A DNA stretch of 64,000 bases, taken from positions 286,501 through 350,500 of the forward strand of contig NZ_UHIA01000004.1 of NCBI RefSeq assembly GCF_900460215.1, written 5' to 3'. Of the stretch, positions 8,391 to 17,234 are shown piece after piece. The notes beneath the pieces are model-generated. The model ran no database searches. It was not told the origin of the DNA and worked only from the letters and a program-made list of their open reading frames with translations. The translations under genes and the position numbers were made by a program. This stretch comes from Suttonella indologenes. Its GTDB lineage: Bacteria > Pseudomonadota > Gammaproteobacteria > Cardiobacteriales > Cardiobacteriaceae. Within the stretch, counting starts at the first letter, position 1, and the number at the start of each line of letters is the position of its first letter.

Positions 8391-8528
8391 ATGGGTGATA
8401 TTTATTTAGAAAATACGGTTAAGACAGCAGTTACTATTACAGATACAAATTATTATCGGAAACTCTTAGCAAAAGGAAACTTCGATGCTATTTATCAAGG
8501 CTCTAGACTAGCAGAATCACTCTGTTAG
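8391..8528 (+). pseudogene. truncated 5' end of the RTX gene
   Basis: It repeats the first 36 codons of the RTX gene at 9601 (MGDIYLENTVKTAVTITD and onward) with the same GGAG site upstream. It then enters the 42-base insert and stops as GSRLAESLC. A relic of the tandem duplication; at most a 45-residue peptide. Confidence 0.85.
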
Positions 8529-8540
8529 ACTAGAGTCAAC
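8499..8540. other. 42-base insert at the duplication junction, imperfect palindrome
   Basis: Between the two duplicated units. It contains 15-base arms (CTCTAGACTAGCAGA and TCTGTTAGACTAGAG) that pair with two mismatches around ATCAC. Its first 13 bases, GGCTCTAGACTAG, also occur in reverse complement at 57838-57850, beside the end of an IS5 fragment. Probably an insertion-sequence end or footprint. Confidence 0.55.
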
Positions 8541-8623
8541 AGTATTTCACAAATCATTTTCATTTGATTTTAGCTGATTATTGCTTAATATATTGCAGCA
8601 ATTCTTTAAAATAAGGAAAAGCC

Positions 8624-9589
8624 ATGAAGTTTCATCCGCTGCTTTTAAGCATCGCCCTGCTGAGTCTTGTTGCCTGCGACGGCAAGCCAGTCGAAAGCAA
8701 TCAATCCCAAACCGATGCCGCGCCATCTCATCATGCTGCCGCTGATGCGCAACATACTCCCGAAACAGAAAAACAAAATGCCATGCCCGCTCCTAGTGCT
8801 GCAGATGTAGGGAATTTAGCGCGGGCTATGGGCGGCGGTGCGGCAGGCATCATGCCTGATGATGCACCTAAAGATAAATACGGCAAACCCTATATCATCG
8901 GCAATTTAGGCGGTGTGCCTGTCAATCTGCCGCCGACAATCGTGCGTTTTGTAGAATATACCGATTCTCCCGGCTTTAACCCGCAAGCCCTGCGCAATTT
9001 CAAACCCAGCGTACGAACTTATGATTCCATCATTACTTCTTTTGGCTTTGATTTTCGCAATCATGATAAGCAAATGTTAGACCGGCATAATGATGCTTTG
9101 GTTGAAGAAAGGAAGCAAGAATTAAAAGCCGCTCGCATAAAAAGTCATGATTGGATTCGAGTTAGTATTTCCGCTAAATTTGCCAATTCAAATCCTAATT
9201 TCTTAGATGATTCCGTCGCACACTATTATGAAAGAAATCCTCATCTGCCACATACCCCAATTTATCATTATTGGCAACCCAATGGTGAATATTTTCATGG
9301 CTTGCAAGTCAATATTCACCCCGGTATTGACCCTAAAACAGGTAAGGCTTGGCGGGAACATGAAAAAGCTAGAGATATATTTGTTTATCGTGATAATGAA
9401 GGACGTGTAAAAAGTATCATGAATTGTACTAATAAAGGAGTAGTTAATATTTGTGGGCATCGTTTTAATTTTCCAGATGAAATGTCTATATTTATAGAGT
9501 TATCTTACATTAGAGAAAATTTACCTTCATGGCAAGAATTAGAGAAAAATGCTATTAATATGGTATTAGGTTTTCGTAAAGACAAATAA
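8624..9589 (+). CDS. RTX-associated lipoprotein, copy B
   Basis: Paralogue of copy A with the same length (321 residues), LVAC lipobox and conserved core. It differs mainly in the linker and the C-terminus (NKGVVNICGHRFNFPDE in place of NKGIINSCTHRFKFPEE). It ends 11 bases before the full RTX gene, with GGAGAAATAAT between, so the two are surely co-transcribed. This copy is the natural partner of the RTX protein; copy A may be redundant or have diverged in specificity. Confidence 0.85.
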   Translation: MKFHPLLLSIALLSLVACDGKPVESNQSQTDAAPSHHAAADAQHTPETEKQNAMPAPSAADVGNLARAMGGGAAGIMPDDAPKDKYGKPYIIGNLGGVPVNLPPTIVRFVEYTDSPGFNPQALRNFKPSVRTYDSIITSFGFDFRNHDKQMLDRHNDALVEERKQELKAARIKSHDWIRVSISAKFANSNPNFLDDSVAHYYERNPHLPHTPIYHYWQPNGEYFHGLQVNIHPGIDPKTGKAWREHEKARDIFVYRDNEGRVKSIMNCTNKGVVNICGHRFNFPDEMSIFIELSYIRENLPSWQELEKNAINMVLGFRKDK

Positions 9590-9600
9590 GGAGAAATAAT

Positions 9601-12600
9601 ATGGGTGATATTTATTTAGAAAATACGGTTAAGACAGCAGTTACTATTACAGATACAAATTATTATCGGAAACTCTTAGCAAAAGGAAACTTTGATGCTA
9701 TTTATCAAGATTTACAGAAAAAAGGCTTTGATAGTGCCTATTGGGCAATAAATGAATTTAATAAAGGCACTGTTTATGGTGCAAGCAACGCAATTTATTG
9801 GCGCTCGCAAACAGGTCGTGAACTTGATAATAAAACCGCACAAATCTTATATGCTACTAAAGCAGAATTTATATTAGAAGCTTTAGAAAATAGAATTGAA
9901 ACGCATGGTTCTGTCACTACAGATTTAAATTATGAAGAATATACAGGAGCTAATCATAAAGCTCATGATGTTCATGGTTTTAATGGAATTAAAACCATTC
10001 ATGATATTCCTTATGAAATTAATGCGGCGCTATATGGAAAAAGTCATGCAGATAAACATTTTGCTCAAAGTATAAATCTTAATATTCCTGATTTTACAGA
10101 AACTATTGCTAAACAAGATGCAATTAATGCGGCAGTTATCAAGGGGCAAATAGAATCAAGCAAAAGCAATCCTGGAAGTATGTTTGGAATAGGTGTATTG
10201 CACTTTGGCGTTCCTCCTTCTTGGATATTAAATAAAGAAACCTTAGAACAAGAACATATCACTAAAATCATGAAGCAAAATATTGATGAGTTGTCAAATT
10301 TATCTCAAATCTTGCAAGACCATGATAAAAAAATAGAGCATGCTAAATGGCTTGTGGAACTTAGCCAGCAAGCTCTTGATTATCAAATTTCATCTTTTAA
10401 TAATAGTAAAATTCAAGTAGCGAATTCTTTTTTCAAAGAATCATCTCTTGCAATATTAAGAGATACTTTAGAAAAGCACCAACAAAATTTTCATAAGTTG
10501 TTACAAGAAACTGCCGAAATCACAGGTCTTAGCACTAATCAGTTAAAAGAAATATATTATTATGAAAATAATCTTGGTTCATCTTTTGAAAGAAATTGGA
10601 CGGCTTTTTCTTATAGTGAAACTGGTCAAAAGTTAGGGAATTTTGCCAATTTAGCAAGTATAGGACTTGGCGCATCTAGCATTAGCAATGCTTTTAAAGT
10701 ACCCTCTATGATTAATAAGTTTTCTGCCATGATTTCTACAATAGGTGTAAAACAATCTGCAGAAGTCATTTTAAATAAAGAAAGTTCTGCAAATGATATA
10801 TTTTCACCTATTCGCACTGCTTTAATAGGTATTTATGCAAGTAAGCTCCCTAAAGATAAAGAAGATCTTATTAATGCGCTTAATGCTATGTATGATGGAC
10901 TAAAAAATATTTCTCCTATAGAAGATGATAAAGATATTTCTAATATAGAAAAATTAGCTAAAGAGACTAACATTGATCCTGAAATCATCAGCAGCATATT
11001 GATTTCTACAATTGCCAAAATTAGTGCTCATTCTATAGGCACTACAGGAATAATAATAAATGGCTTGATCAATATTATGAATAATCTCAACCCCACCCTC
11101 GACGAAGCCGAGCAAGCCTCTTGTCCGATTATCATAGACATGAACGGAGACGGCATTCATTCCGGCAAACTCGCTACAGGCAGTGAAAAAGCAATCCATT
11201 TCGACCTTGACGGCAATGGTTTTGCCGAGAAAACCGCTTGGATTAATACTTCCGATGCCTTCTTAGTGCTGGATAAAAACGCTAATGGCAAGATAGATAA
11301 CGGCAAAGAGCTCTTCGGTAATCATACGCTTGACGAAAAAGGCAATAAATCTTTTGCCGACGGTTACGCTGCCCTTGCCGCTTATGATGAGAATAAAGAC
11401 GGCAAAATTGATGCGCAAGACAGCATTTATGCACAATTAGCCCTATGGCAGGATAAAAACCAAAACGGCATCAGCGAAGAAGGAGAAATCATCAGCCTTG
11501 CCGAGGCAGGCATCAGCAGTATTGATTTACATGTTCAAACGCTGAAAGAACGTGATGTTAACGGCAATATCATTACCCATCGCGGCAGCGTACGTTTTGC
11601 CGACGGTCGCGAACATATCGCCGAAGACGTATGGTTTCAAATCAATCCCGCACAAACGCGCTATGTCGGCGATGTGCGGCTTTCTCCCGAGCAGGCGGCG
11701 GAATTGCTGTCATTGCCGAACGTGCGGGGTTTTGGCAATGTCATGGATTTGCATCTTGCGATGAGCCAAGATGCGCTGCTCAAAGAAAAAGTGCAGGCGT
11801 ATTTGCAGGCTGCGCCCGAAGCACAAGAGGATTTGCTAAAAGCCTTGATTTACCGCTGGACGGGTAGCGAAAATGTGGCAAGCGGCAGCCGTGGCGATCA
11901 TATTGACGCAAGAACGTTAGTCGCACTAGAAGCGCTGACAGGCAAGGCTTTTAGACAAAACGGTTCGCGCCCCAATCCTAACCACAACGCCGCTCCGCAT
12001 CTGAAAAAAGCATTTGCGGAATTTGCCGACTATACCCATGCTTGGCTGATGCTTTACAGCAAAGCCCATCAGGAAACCGCTTTACACTTTTGGCAAGTGA
12101 TGAGCCGGCAATCGCAAAATAAAGACGGCATAGATTGGAAAGACTTTGCCGATCATCTGCAATCTCTACAGGCACAAGACAACAGCGCCGAAGCTAAAGC
12201 CGCTTATCGCATGATGAACGGTTTATTTACCTACTCTTCAGCTTATCAAAATAGCCTCAGCGATTATTTGATGGAGCATAGCGACGAATACGGCGCACTC
12301 TTTGCCGCCGAAGTGGTCATTCCTAGCATCAGCGGCGATGAGCAAAACAATACGCTTAAGGGCACAGAGAAAAACGATATTCTCTACGGCAAAGCAGGCA
12401 ATGATACGCTTAACGGCGGTTCCGGAAACGATGTTTTAGACGGCGGCACAGGTAATGATCGTTTAGAAGGCGGTGCAGGTAATGACACTTACGTCTTCTC
12501 CAAAGGACATGGACAAGATGTGATTTATGATCCGCATAATAATGCTGATGACCGTATTATTTTCACTGACCTAAAAAGAGAAGAAGTGATCTTCCGCCAA

Positions 12601-15600
12601 GAAGGCTATCATCTCATCATGCAAAGCAGTGAGACAGACTCCGTCAAAATCTACGACTTTTTCTATGGCGATGCTTATAAAATCGAACATTTCCAATTTG
12701 CCGATCAGTCTTTCTCTCTTGAAGACTTAATGACAAAAGGTTTGCTGATTCACGGCACAGAAGCAAATGATACCTTCCAATATTGGCGCGGCAAAGCAGA
12801 AGTCTATGCCGGAGCCGGAAACGACACCCTGCACGGTGCGGATAAAGATGATGTGCTGTACGGAGAAGACGGAGACGATAAACTTTACGGCAAAGGCGGT
12901 AACGACCGCTTAATTGGCGGTGCGGGTAATGACTACCTAGAAGGCGGTGCAGGTAATGACACTTACGTCTTCTCCAAAGGACATGGACAAGATGTGATTT
13001 ATGATCCGCATAATAATGCTGATGACCGTATTATTTTCACTGACCTAAAAAGAGAAGAAGTGATCTTCCGCCAAGAAGGCTATCATCTCATTATGCAAAG
13101 CAGTGAGACAGACTCCGTCAAAATTACAAACTTTTTCCATAGCGATGCTTATAAAATCGAACATTTCCAATTTGCCGATCAGTCTTTCTCTCTTGAAGAC
13201 TTAATGACAAAAGGTTTGCTGATTCACGGCACGGAAGCAAATGATACCTTCCAATATTGGCGCGGCAAAGCAGAAGTCTATGCCGGAGCCGGAAACGACA
13301 CCCTGCACGGTGCGGACAAAGACGATGTGCTGTACGGAGAAGACGGAGACGATAAACTGTACGGCAAAGGCGGTAACGACCGCTTAATTGGCGGTGCTGG
13401 CAATGATCGTTTAGAAGGCGGTGTCGGTAATGACACTTACGTCTTCTCCAAAGGACATGGACAAGATGTGATTCATGATCCGCATAATGATGCTGATGAC
13501 CGTATTATTTTCACTGACCTAAAAAGAAAAGAAGTGATCTTCCGCCAAGAAGGCTACCATCTCATTATGCAAAGCAGTGAAACAGACTCCGTCAAAATCT
13601 ACGACTTTTTCTATGGCGATGCTTATAAAATTGAACATTTCCAATTTGCCGATCAGTCTTTCTCTCTTGAAGACTTAATGACAAAAGGTTTGCTGATTCA
13701 CGGCACGGAAGCAAATGATACCTTCCAATATTGGGGAGGCAAAGCAGAAGTCTATGCCGGAGTCGGAAACGACACCCTGCACGGTGCGGACAAAGACGAT
13801 GTGCTGTACGGAGAAGACGGAGACGATAAACTTTACGGCAAAGGCGGTAACGACCGCTTAATTGGCGGTGCGGGTAATGACTACCTAGAAGGCGGTGCAG
13901 GTAATGACACTTACGTCTTCTCCAAAGGACATGGACAAGATGTGATTCATGATCCGCATAATGATGCTGATGACCGTATTATTTTCACTGACCTAAAAAG
14001 AAAAGAAGTGATCTTCCGCCAAGAAGGCTACCATCTCATTATGCAAAGCAGTGAAACAGACTCCGTCAAAATCTACGACTTTTTCTATGGCGATGCTTAT
14101 AAAATTGAACATTTCCAATTTGCCGATCAGTCTTTCTCTCTTGAAGACTTAATGACAAAAGGTTTGCTGATTCACGGCACGGAAGCAAATGATACCTTCC
14201 AATATTGGGGAGGCAAAGCAGAAGTCTATGCCGGAGTCGGAAACGACACCCTGCACGGTGCGGACAAAGACGATGTGCTGTACGGAGAAGACGGAGACGA
14301 TAAACTTTACGGCAAAGGCGGTAACGACCGCTTAATTGGCGGTGCGGGTAATGACTACCTAGAAGGCGGTGCAGGTAATGACACTTACGTCTTCTCCAAA
14401 GGACATGGACAAGATGTGATTTACGACTACCAAACCACGGCGAATAGTGACACCATCCAGTTTACCGACTTGAATCGAAACGCAGTGATCTTCCGCCAAG
14501 AAGGCTATCATCTCATCATGCAAAGCAGTGAAACAGACTCCGTCAAAATTACAAACTTTTTCCATAGCGATGCTTATAAAATTGAACATTTCCAATTTGC
14601 CGATCAGTCTTTCTCTCTTGAAGACTTAATGACAAAAGGTTTGCTGATTCACGGCACGGAAGCAAATGATACCTTCCAATATTGGCGCGGCAAAGCAGAA
14701 GTCTATGCCGGAGCCGGAAACGACACCCTGTACGGTGCGGATAAAGACGATGTACTGTACGGAGAAGACGGAGACGATAAACTGTACGGCAAAGGCGGTA
14801 ACGACCGCTTAATTGGCGGTGCTGGCAATGATCGTTTAGAAGGCGGTGTCGGTAATGACACTTACGTCTTCTCCAAAGGACATGGACAAGATGTGATTCA
14901 TGATCCGCATAATGATGCTGATGACCGTATTATTTTCACTGACCTAAAAAGAGAAGAAGTGATCTTCCGCCAAGAAGGCTATCATCTCATCATGCAAAGC
15001 AGTGAAACAGACTCCGTCAAAATTACAAACTTTTTCCATAGCGATGCTTATAAAATCGAACATTTCCAATTTGCCGATCAGTCTTTCTCTCTTGAAGACT
15101 TAATGACAAAAGGTTTGCTGATTCACGGCACGGAAGCAAATGATACCTTCCAATATTGGCGCGGCAAAGCAGAAGTCTATGCCGGAGCCGGAAACGACAC
15201 CCTGCACGGTGCGGACAAAGACGATGTGCTGTACGGAGAAGACGGAGACGATAAACTGTACGGTAATGGCGGTAATGATCGTTTATATGGTGGCGATGGA
15301 GCGGATTATCTCTATGCCGGCGCGGGGGATGATGTCTTAAGCGGCGGCAAAGGCGCGGATCGTTTGCACGGCGATGCCGGTGCGGATGTGTTTGTGTTTG
15401 ATGTGGCTGATGATGCGGTCGATATTATTGAAGATTTCAATGTTCAGGAAGATAAAATTGCTTTGAGCCGAGAGGTGTTTTCTGCTTTGGGCGAGCAGCT
15501 TAAGGCGGAGGCTTTTGCTTTAGGCACTCAAGCCGATACGCAGGAACAGCGCGTATTGTTTGATGTGAAGACAGGATCTTTGCTTTATGACGCTGACGGT

Positions 15601-15687
15601 TCGGGCGTAATAGCGGCTCAGCATGTGGCGACGCTGCGCGGTTCGGCTTTATATGCTTTAAGTCATGAACATTTTGAGATTGTGTAG
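9601..15687 (+). CDS. FrpC-like RTX protein
   Basis: A 2028-residue secreted calcium-binding protein. Residues 1-500 have no family I recognise and are AT-rich in codon choice. Residues ~508-690 match the FrpC-type self-processing module: IIIDMNGDGIHSG, DAFLVLDKNANGKIDNGKEL, YDENKDGKIDAQD, LWQDKNQNGISEEGE. The Asp-Pro expected just before it is Cys508-Pro509. From ~913 come RTX nonapeptides and six ~158-residue repeats, then a C-terminal domain (VDIIEDFNVQEDKI, YALSHEHFEIV) typical of type I secretion signals. No export genes or acyltransferase lie nearby, so export must use a system elsewhere. Toxin, adhesin or cross-linking role is undecided. Confidence 0.92.
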   Translation: MGDIYLENTVKTAVTITDTNYYRKLLAKGNFDAIYQDLQKKGFDSAYWAINEFNKGTVYGASNAIYWRSQTGRELDNKTAQILYATKAEFILEALENRIETHGSVTTDLNYEEYTGANHKAHDVHGFNGIKTIHDIPYEINAALYGKSHADKHFAQSINLNIPDFTETIAKQDAINAAVIKGQIESSKSNPGSMFGIGVLHFGVPPSWILNKETLEQEHITKIMKQNIDELSNLSQILQDHDKKIEHAKWLVELSQQALDYQISSFNNSKIQVANSFFKESSLAILRDTLEKHQQNFHKLLQETAEITGLSTNQLKEIYYYENNLGSSFERNWTAFSYSETGQKLGNFANLASIGLGASSISNAFKVPSMINKFSAMISTIGVKQSAEVILNKESSANDIFSPIRTALIGIYASKLPKDKEDLINALNAMYDGLKNISPIEDDKDISNIEKLAKETNIDPEIISSILISTIAKISAHSIGTTGIIINGLINIMNNLNPTLDEAEQASCPIIIDMNGDGIHSGKLATGSEKAIHFDLDGNGFAEKTAWINTSDAFLVLDKNANGKIDNGKELFGNHTLDEKGNKSFADGYAALAAYDENKDGKIDAQDSIYAQLALWQDKNQNGISEEGEIISLAEAGISSIDLHVQTLKERDVNGNIITHRGSVRFADGREHIAEDVWFQINPAQTRYVGDVRLSPEQAAELLSLPNVRGFGNVMDLHLAMSQDALLKEKVQAYLQAAPEAQEDLLKALIYRWTGSENVASGSRGDHIDARTLVALEALTGKAFRQNGSRPNPNHNAAPHLKKAFAEFADYTHAWLMLYSKAHQETALHFWQVMSRQSQNKDGIDWKDFADHLQSLQAQDNSAEAKAAYRMMNGLFTYSSAYQNSLSDYLMEHSDEYGALFAAEVVIPSISGDEQNNTLKGTEKNDILYGKAGNDTLNGGSGNDVLDGGTGNDRLEGGAGNDTYVFSKGHGQDVIYDPHNNADDRIIFTDLKREEVIFRQEGYHLIMQSSETDSVKIYDFFYGDAYKIEHFQFADQSFSLEDLMTKGLLIHGTEANDTFQYWRGKAEVYAGAGNDTLHGADKDDVLYGEDGDDKLYGKGGNDRLIGGAGNDYLEGGAGNDTYVFSKGHGQDVIYDPHNNADDRIIFTDLKREEVIFRQEGYHLIMQSSETDSVKITNFFHSDAYKIEHFQFADQSFSLEDLMTKGLLIHGTEANDTFQYWRGKAEVYAGAGNDTLHGADKDDVLYGEDGDDKLYGKGGNDRLIGGAGNDRLEGGVGNDTYVFSKGHGQDVIHDPHNDADDRIIFTDLKRKEVIFRQEGYHLIMQSSETDSVKIYDFFYGDAYKIEHFQFADQSFSLEDLMTKGLLIHGTEANDTFQYWGGKAEVYAGVGNDTLHGADKDDVLYGEDGDDKLYGKGGNDRLIGGAGNDYLEGGAGNDTYVFSKGHGQDVIHDPHNDADDRIIFTDLKRKEVIFRQEGYHLIMQSSETDSVKIYDFFYGDAYKIEHFQFADQSFSLEDLMTKGLLIHGTEANDTFQYWGGKAEVYAGVGNDTLHGADKDDVLYGEDGDDKLYGKGGNDRLIGGAGNDYLEGGAGNDTYVFSKGHGQDVIYDYQTTANSDTIQFTDLNRNAVIFRQEGYHLIMQSSETDSVKITNFFHSDAYKIEHFQFADQSFSLEDLMTKGLLIHGTEANDTFQYWRGKAEVYAGAGNDTLYGADKDDVLYGEDGDDKLYGKGGNDRLIGGAGNDRLEGGVGNDTYVFSKGHGQDVIHDPHNDADDRIIFTDLKREEVIFRQEGYHLIMQSSETDSVKITNFFHSDAYKIEHFQFADQSFSLEDLMTKGLLIHGTEANDTFQYWRGKAEVYAGAGNDTLHGADKDDVLYGEDGDDKLYGNGGNDRLYGGDGADYLYAGAGDDVLSGGKGADRLHGDAGADVFVFDVADDAVDIIEDFNVQEDKIALSREVFSALGEQLKAEAFALGTQADTQEQRVLFDVKTGSLLYDADGSGVIAAQHVATLRGSALYALSHEHFEIV
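12506..15270 (+). repeat. six tandem 474-bp RTX units
   Basis: Units start near 12506, 12980, 13454, 13928, 14402 and 14876, each 158 codons. Each has the plan GHGQDVI, a beta-rich spacer with FRQEGYHLIMQSSETDSVKI, FQFADQSFSLEDLM, then nonapeptides. Variants alternate as linked blocks (IYDFFYGD or ITNFFHSD; RGKAEVYAGAGN or GGKAEVYAGVGN). Units three and four look identical at DNA level. Unit five has a distinct YDYQTTANSDTIQF segment. Confidence 0.92.
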
Positions 15688-15704
15688 ATTCGGCATTTAG
15701 AAAA

Positions 15705-15724
15705 AAAGCGGCATTTGCCGCTTT
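15705..15724. terminator. terminator after the RTX gene
   Basis: AAAGCGGC-ATTT-GCCGCTTT, 17 bases after the RTX stop, with an A run on the left. Can work in both directions. Confidence 0.75.
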
Positions 15725-15725
15725 A

Positions 15726-15815
15726 TATAGTTAATTCATACAGCACAACATATGACTTTTGTGTATCGGCTTAATCACATGAATAAACTAAGGTTTCAAT
15801 TGTTTGTTGACTATA
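15726..15815. repeat. possible IS630-derived MITE, 90 bp
   Basis: Begins TATAGTTAATTCAT and ends GACTATA. The left end matches the IS630 terminus of this window (TATAGTCAATTCAT) at 13 of 14 positions. The right end matches its mirror over nine bases. It lies in noncoding sequence between two terminators. Confidence 0.45.
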
Positions 15816-15829
15816 TTATTTCAGCTACA

Positions 15830-15860
15830 GAAAAAATAGCCCGCACTAGGCGGGCTATCA
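15830..15860 (-). terminator. nirK terminator, right direct repeat of the RTX island
   Basis: Stem TAGCCC-GCACTAGGC-GGGCTA (15837-15857) with an A run to the left, so a U tract in the leftward nirK transcript. Nearly identical to 7271-7300. Confidence 0.8.
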
Positions 15861-15873
15861 GCACAATCAAGGT

Positions 15874-16995
15874 TTAGTTTTTGATTGGGCTTGGCGGAAC
15901 GACTTGTTCCATCAGGTCGTTATCCCATTTGCCATCCACGCGAATTTGCGAAATCGCGCCGAAGTTCAGGGCTTCAATCAGGTTGTGGCTGAGGTAAACG
16001 TAGGTGCCGGGTTGTTTGAAGGTGTACATGGCTGCGCCTGCCGAACCTGCCGCAATGACCCAAGTTTCCAAATCGTGTGCCGGTGCGTCTGCCAAATTAC
16101 CGCGTTCCCAGACGTATTCGCCGTGTCCGCCGATTAAGTGCGGATAGCTTTGGCGGTTAGCTTGTGAGTGGTAAAGCATGACGGTTTCGCCGACTTTTGA
16201 AGTCATGGCATTGTCGCCGAGCAATTGTCCTTTGGTTTCGCCGAAGACAATATGGCTGGGAATTAAGGTGTCCATGGCGCGTTTGTCGTCCGCATAAGAA
16301 GCGGCGGCATTGTCAAAGCGTATGAATTCGCCTTTTTCGTTCTTAGGAATGTAGTAATCCTGTTCGCCGATATAGTAAGCGCGGTCGTATTTCAGAGGAT
16401 TACCGTCTTTGTCTTTCAAGCCTTCTTTAGGTAAGACGGTAATCGCGCCGTTCATGCCGTGTACGACGTGCCAAGGAATCATCGCGCCGCCCGGTGCGCA
16501 GTGGTAAATGAATACGCCCGGTTTAATGGCTTTCCAACGCAATACGACTTCTTGACCGGGGGCTACGTTGGTTAATTCGCCGCCGCCCAAAGCACCGGTT
16601 GAGGCGTGGAAGTCGATGTTGTGCACCAGTTTGTTGGTTTCGGCGTTTTTCAGGGTCAGCTCTACATAGTCGCCTTCATGCACCACCATCATCGGGCCGG
16701 GAACCGCGCCGTCAAAGGTGAAGGCCCACATAAACACACCGGGCTCGACTTCGATTTCTTTTTCCTGAATGGTCATGGTGTATTTGACCAGACGCGGCTT
16801 GGCAGGCGCTTCCAGGCTGTGCTCTTGCACCAGCGGCGCAGGCAGAAGTTTCGGGGTAACGACTTCTAAAGCTTCGATATCTGCTTGTTTGCCGACTTCA
16901 TAGCCTTCTAAACCGCCGGTGTGCGTGCTTGCGGTGTCTGCTAATACGCCGGTGCTTAATGATGCCACTGTCATCGCTAAGAATAGCTTTTTCAT
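15874..16995 (-). CDS. nirK: copper-containing nitrite reductase
   Basis: Periplasmic enzyme reducing nitrite to nitric oxide. A signal peptide ends near residue 19 (GVLADTAS); there is no lipobox, unlike Neisseria AniA. Two cupredoxin domains are present with all copper ligands visible: type 1 H125, C166, H176 and M181; type 2 H130, H165 and H291. Catalytic Asp128 (HNIDFH) and His248 (IPSHIVFGE) are kept. Length 373 residues. The ribosome binding site is AAGGAGAAAATC before ATG. An FNR-type box lies upstream, fitting anaerobic induction. No nitric oxide reductase is in the window. Confidence 0.95.
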   Translation of the reverse strand: MKKLFLAMTVASLSTGVLADTASTHTGGLEGYEVGKQADIEALEVVTPKLLPAPLVQEHSLEAPAKPRLVKYTMTIQEKEIEVEPGVFMWAFTFDGAVPGPMMVVHEGDYVELTLKNAETNKLVHNIDFHASTGALGGGELTNVAPGQEVVLRWKAIKPGVFIYHCAPGGAMIPWHVVHGMNGAITVLPKEGLKDKDGNPLKYDRAYYIGEQDYYIPKNEKGEFIRFDNAAASYADDKRAMDTLIPSHIVFGETKGQLLGDNAMTSKVGETVMLYHSQANRQSYPHLIGGHGEYVWERGNLADAPAHDLETWVIAAGSAGAAMYTFKQPGTYVYLSHNLIEALNFGAISQIRVDGKWDNDLMEQVVPPSPIKN

Positions 16996-17028
16996 GATTT
17001 TCTCCTTACGAGTTGGTTAAGAGCTTTC

Positions 17029-17069
17029 ATTTTACAAGTCTGCCGATTTAGCGCCTTGACTTGCGTCAA
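17029..17069 (-). promoter_or_regulatory. FNR/ANR-type box and -10 for nirK
   Basis: TTGAC-TTGC-GTCAA (17056-17069) is a perfect palindrome of the FNR/ANR class. On the minus strand TAAAAT (17034-17029) follows 21 bases later, the spacing of a class II FNR promoter with the site near -41.5. Confidence 0.75.
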
Positions 17070-17207
17070 TTTTGTTAAAAATTTTTGACAAAAAGTTTGT
17101 GAAAAATACTTGTCTATTTGTTTTTGTGATTATTGTCATGTTAGTAAAGATTATTTTTTATAACAGAAAGATGGCTGTGCTGTCTTTATGATAATGAGTA
17201 ATTAAAA

Positions 17208-17229
17208 AGCAGCACTTGGCGGTGCTGCT
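17208..17229 (-). terminator. terminator of the SCO/propeller operon
   Basis: Stem AGCAGCAC...GTGCTGCT followed in the leftward direction by a U run (AAAAA on the plus strand), just after the stop at 17235. Confidence 0.75.
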
Positions 17230-17234
17230 GAGGC

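Larger units (their letters stand above)
7331..9708 (+). repeat. tandem duplication: promoter, lipoprotein gene and RTX 5' end
   Basis: Positions 7331-8498 are repeated at 8541-9708. Each unit runs from CAGTATTTCACAAATC through the lipoprotein gene into the first 36 codons of the RTX gene. Only the right copy continues into a full RTX gene. A 42-base insert separates the two units. The lipoprotein copies differ most at the mature N-terminus and in the last ~50 residues; the middle is nearly identical. Confidence 0.9.

Noticed and set aside
12350..15340. Repeats as a CRISPR array
   Set aside because: Period is 474 bases and entirely coding with RTX glycine/aspartate motifs; no short spacers. 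No CRISPR or cas gene seen anywhere in the window.
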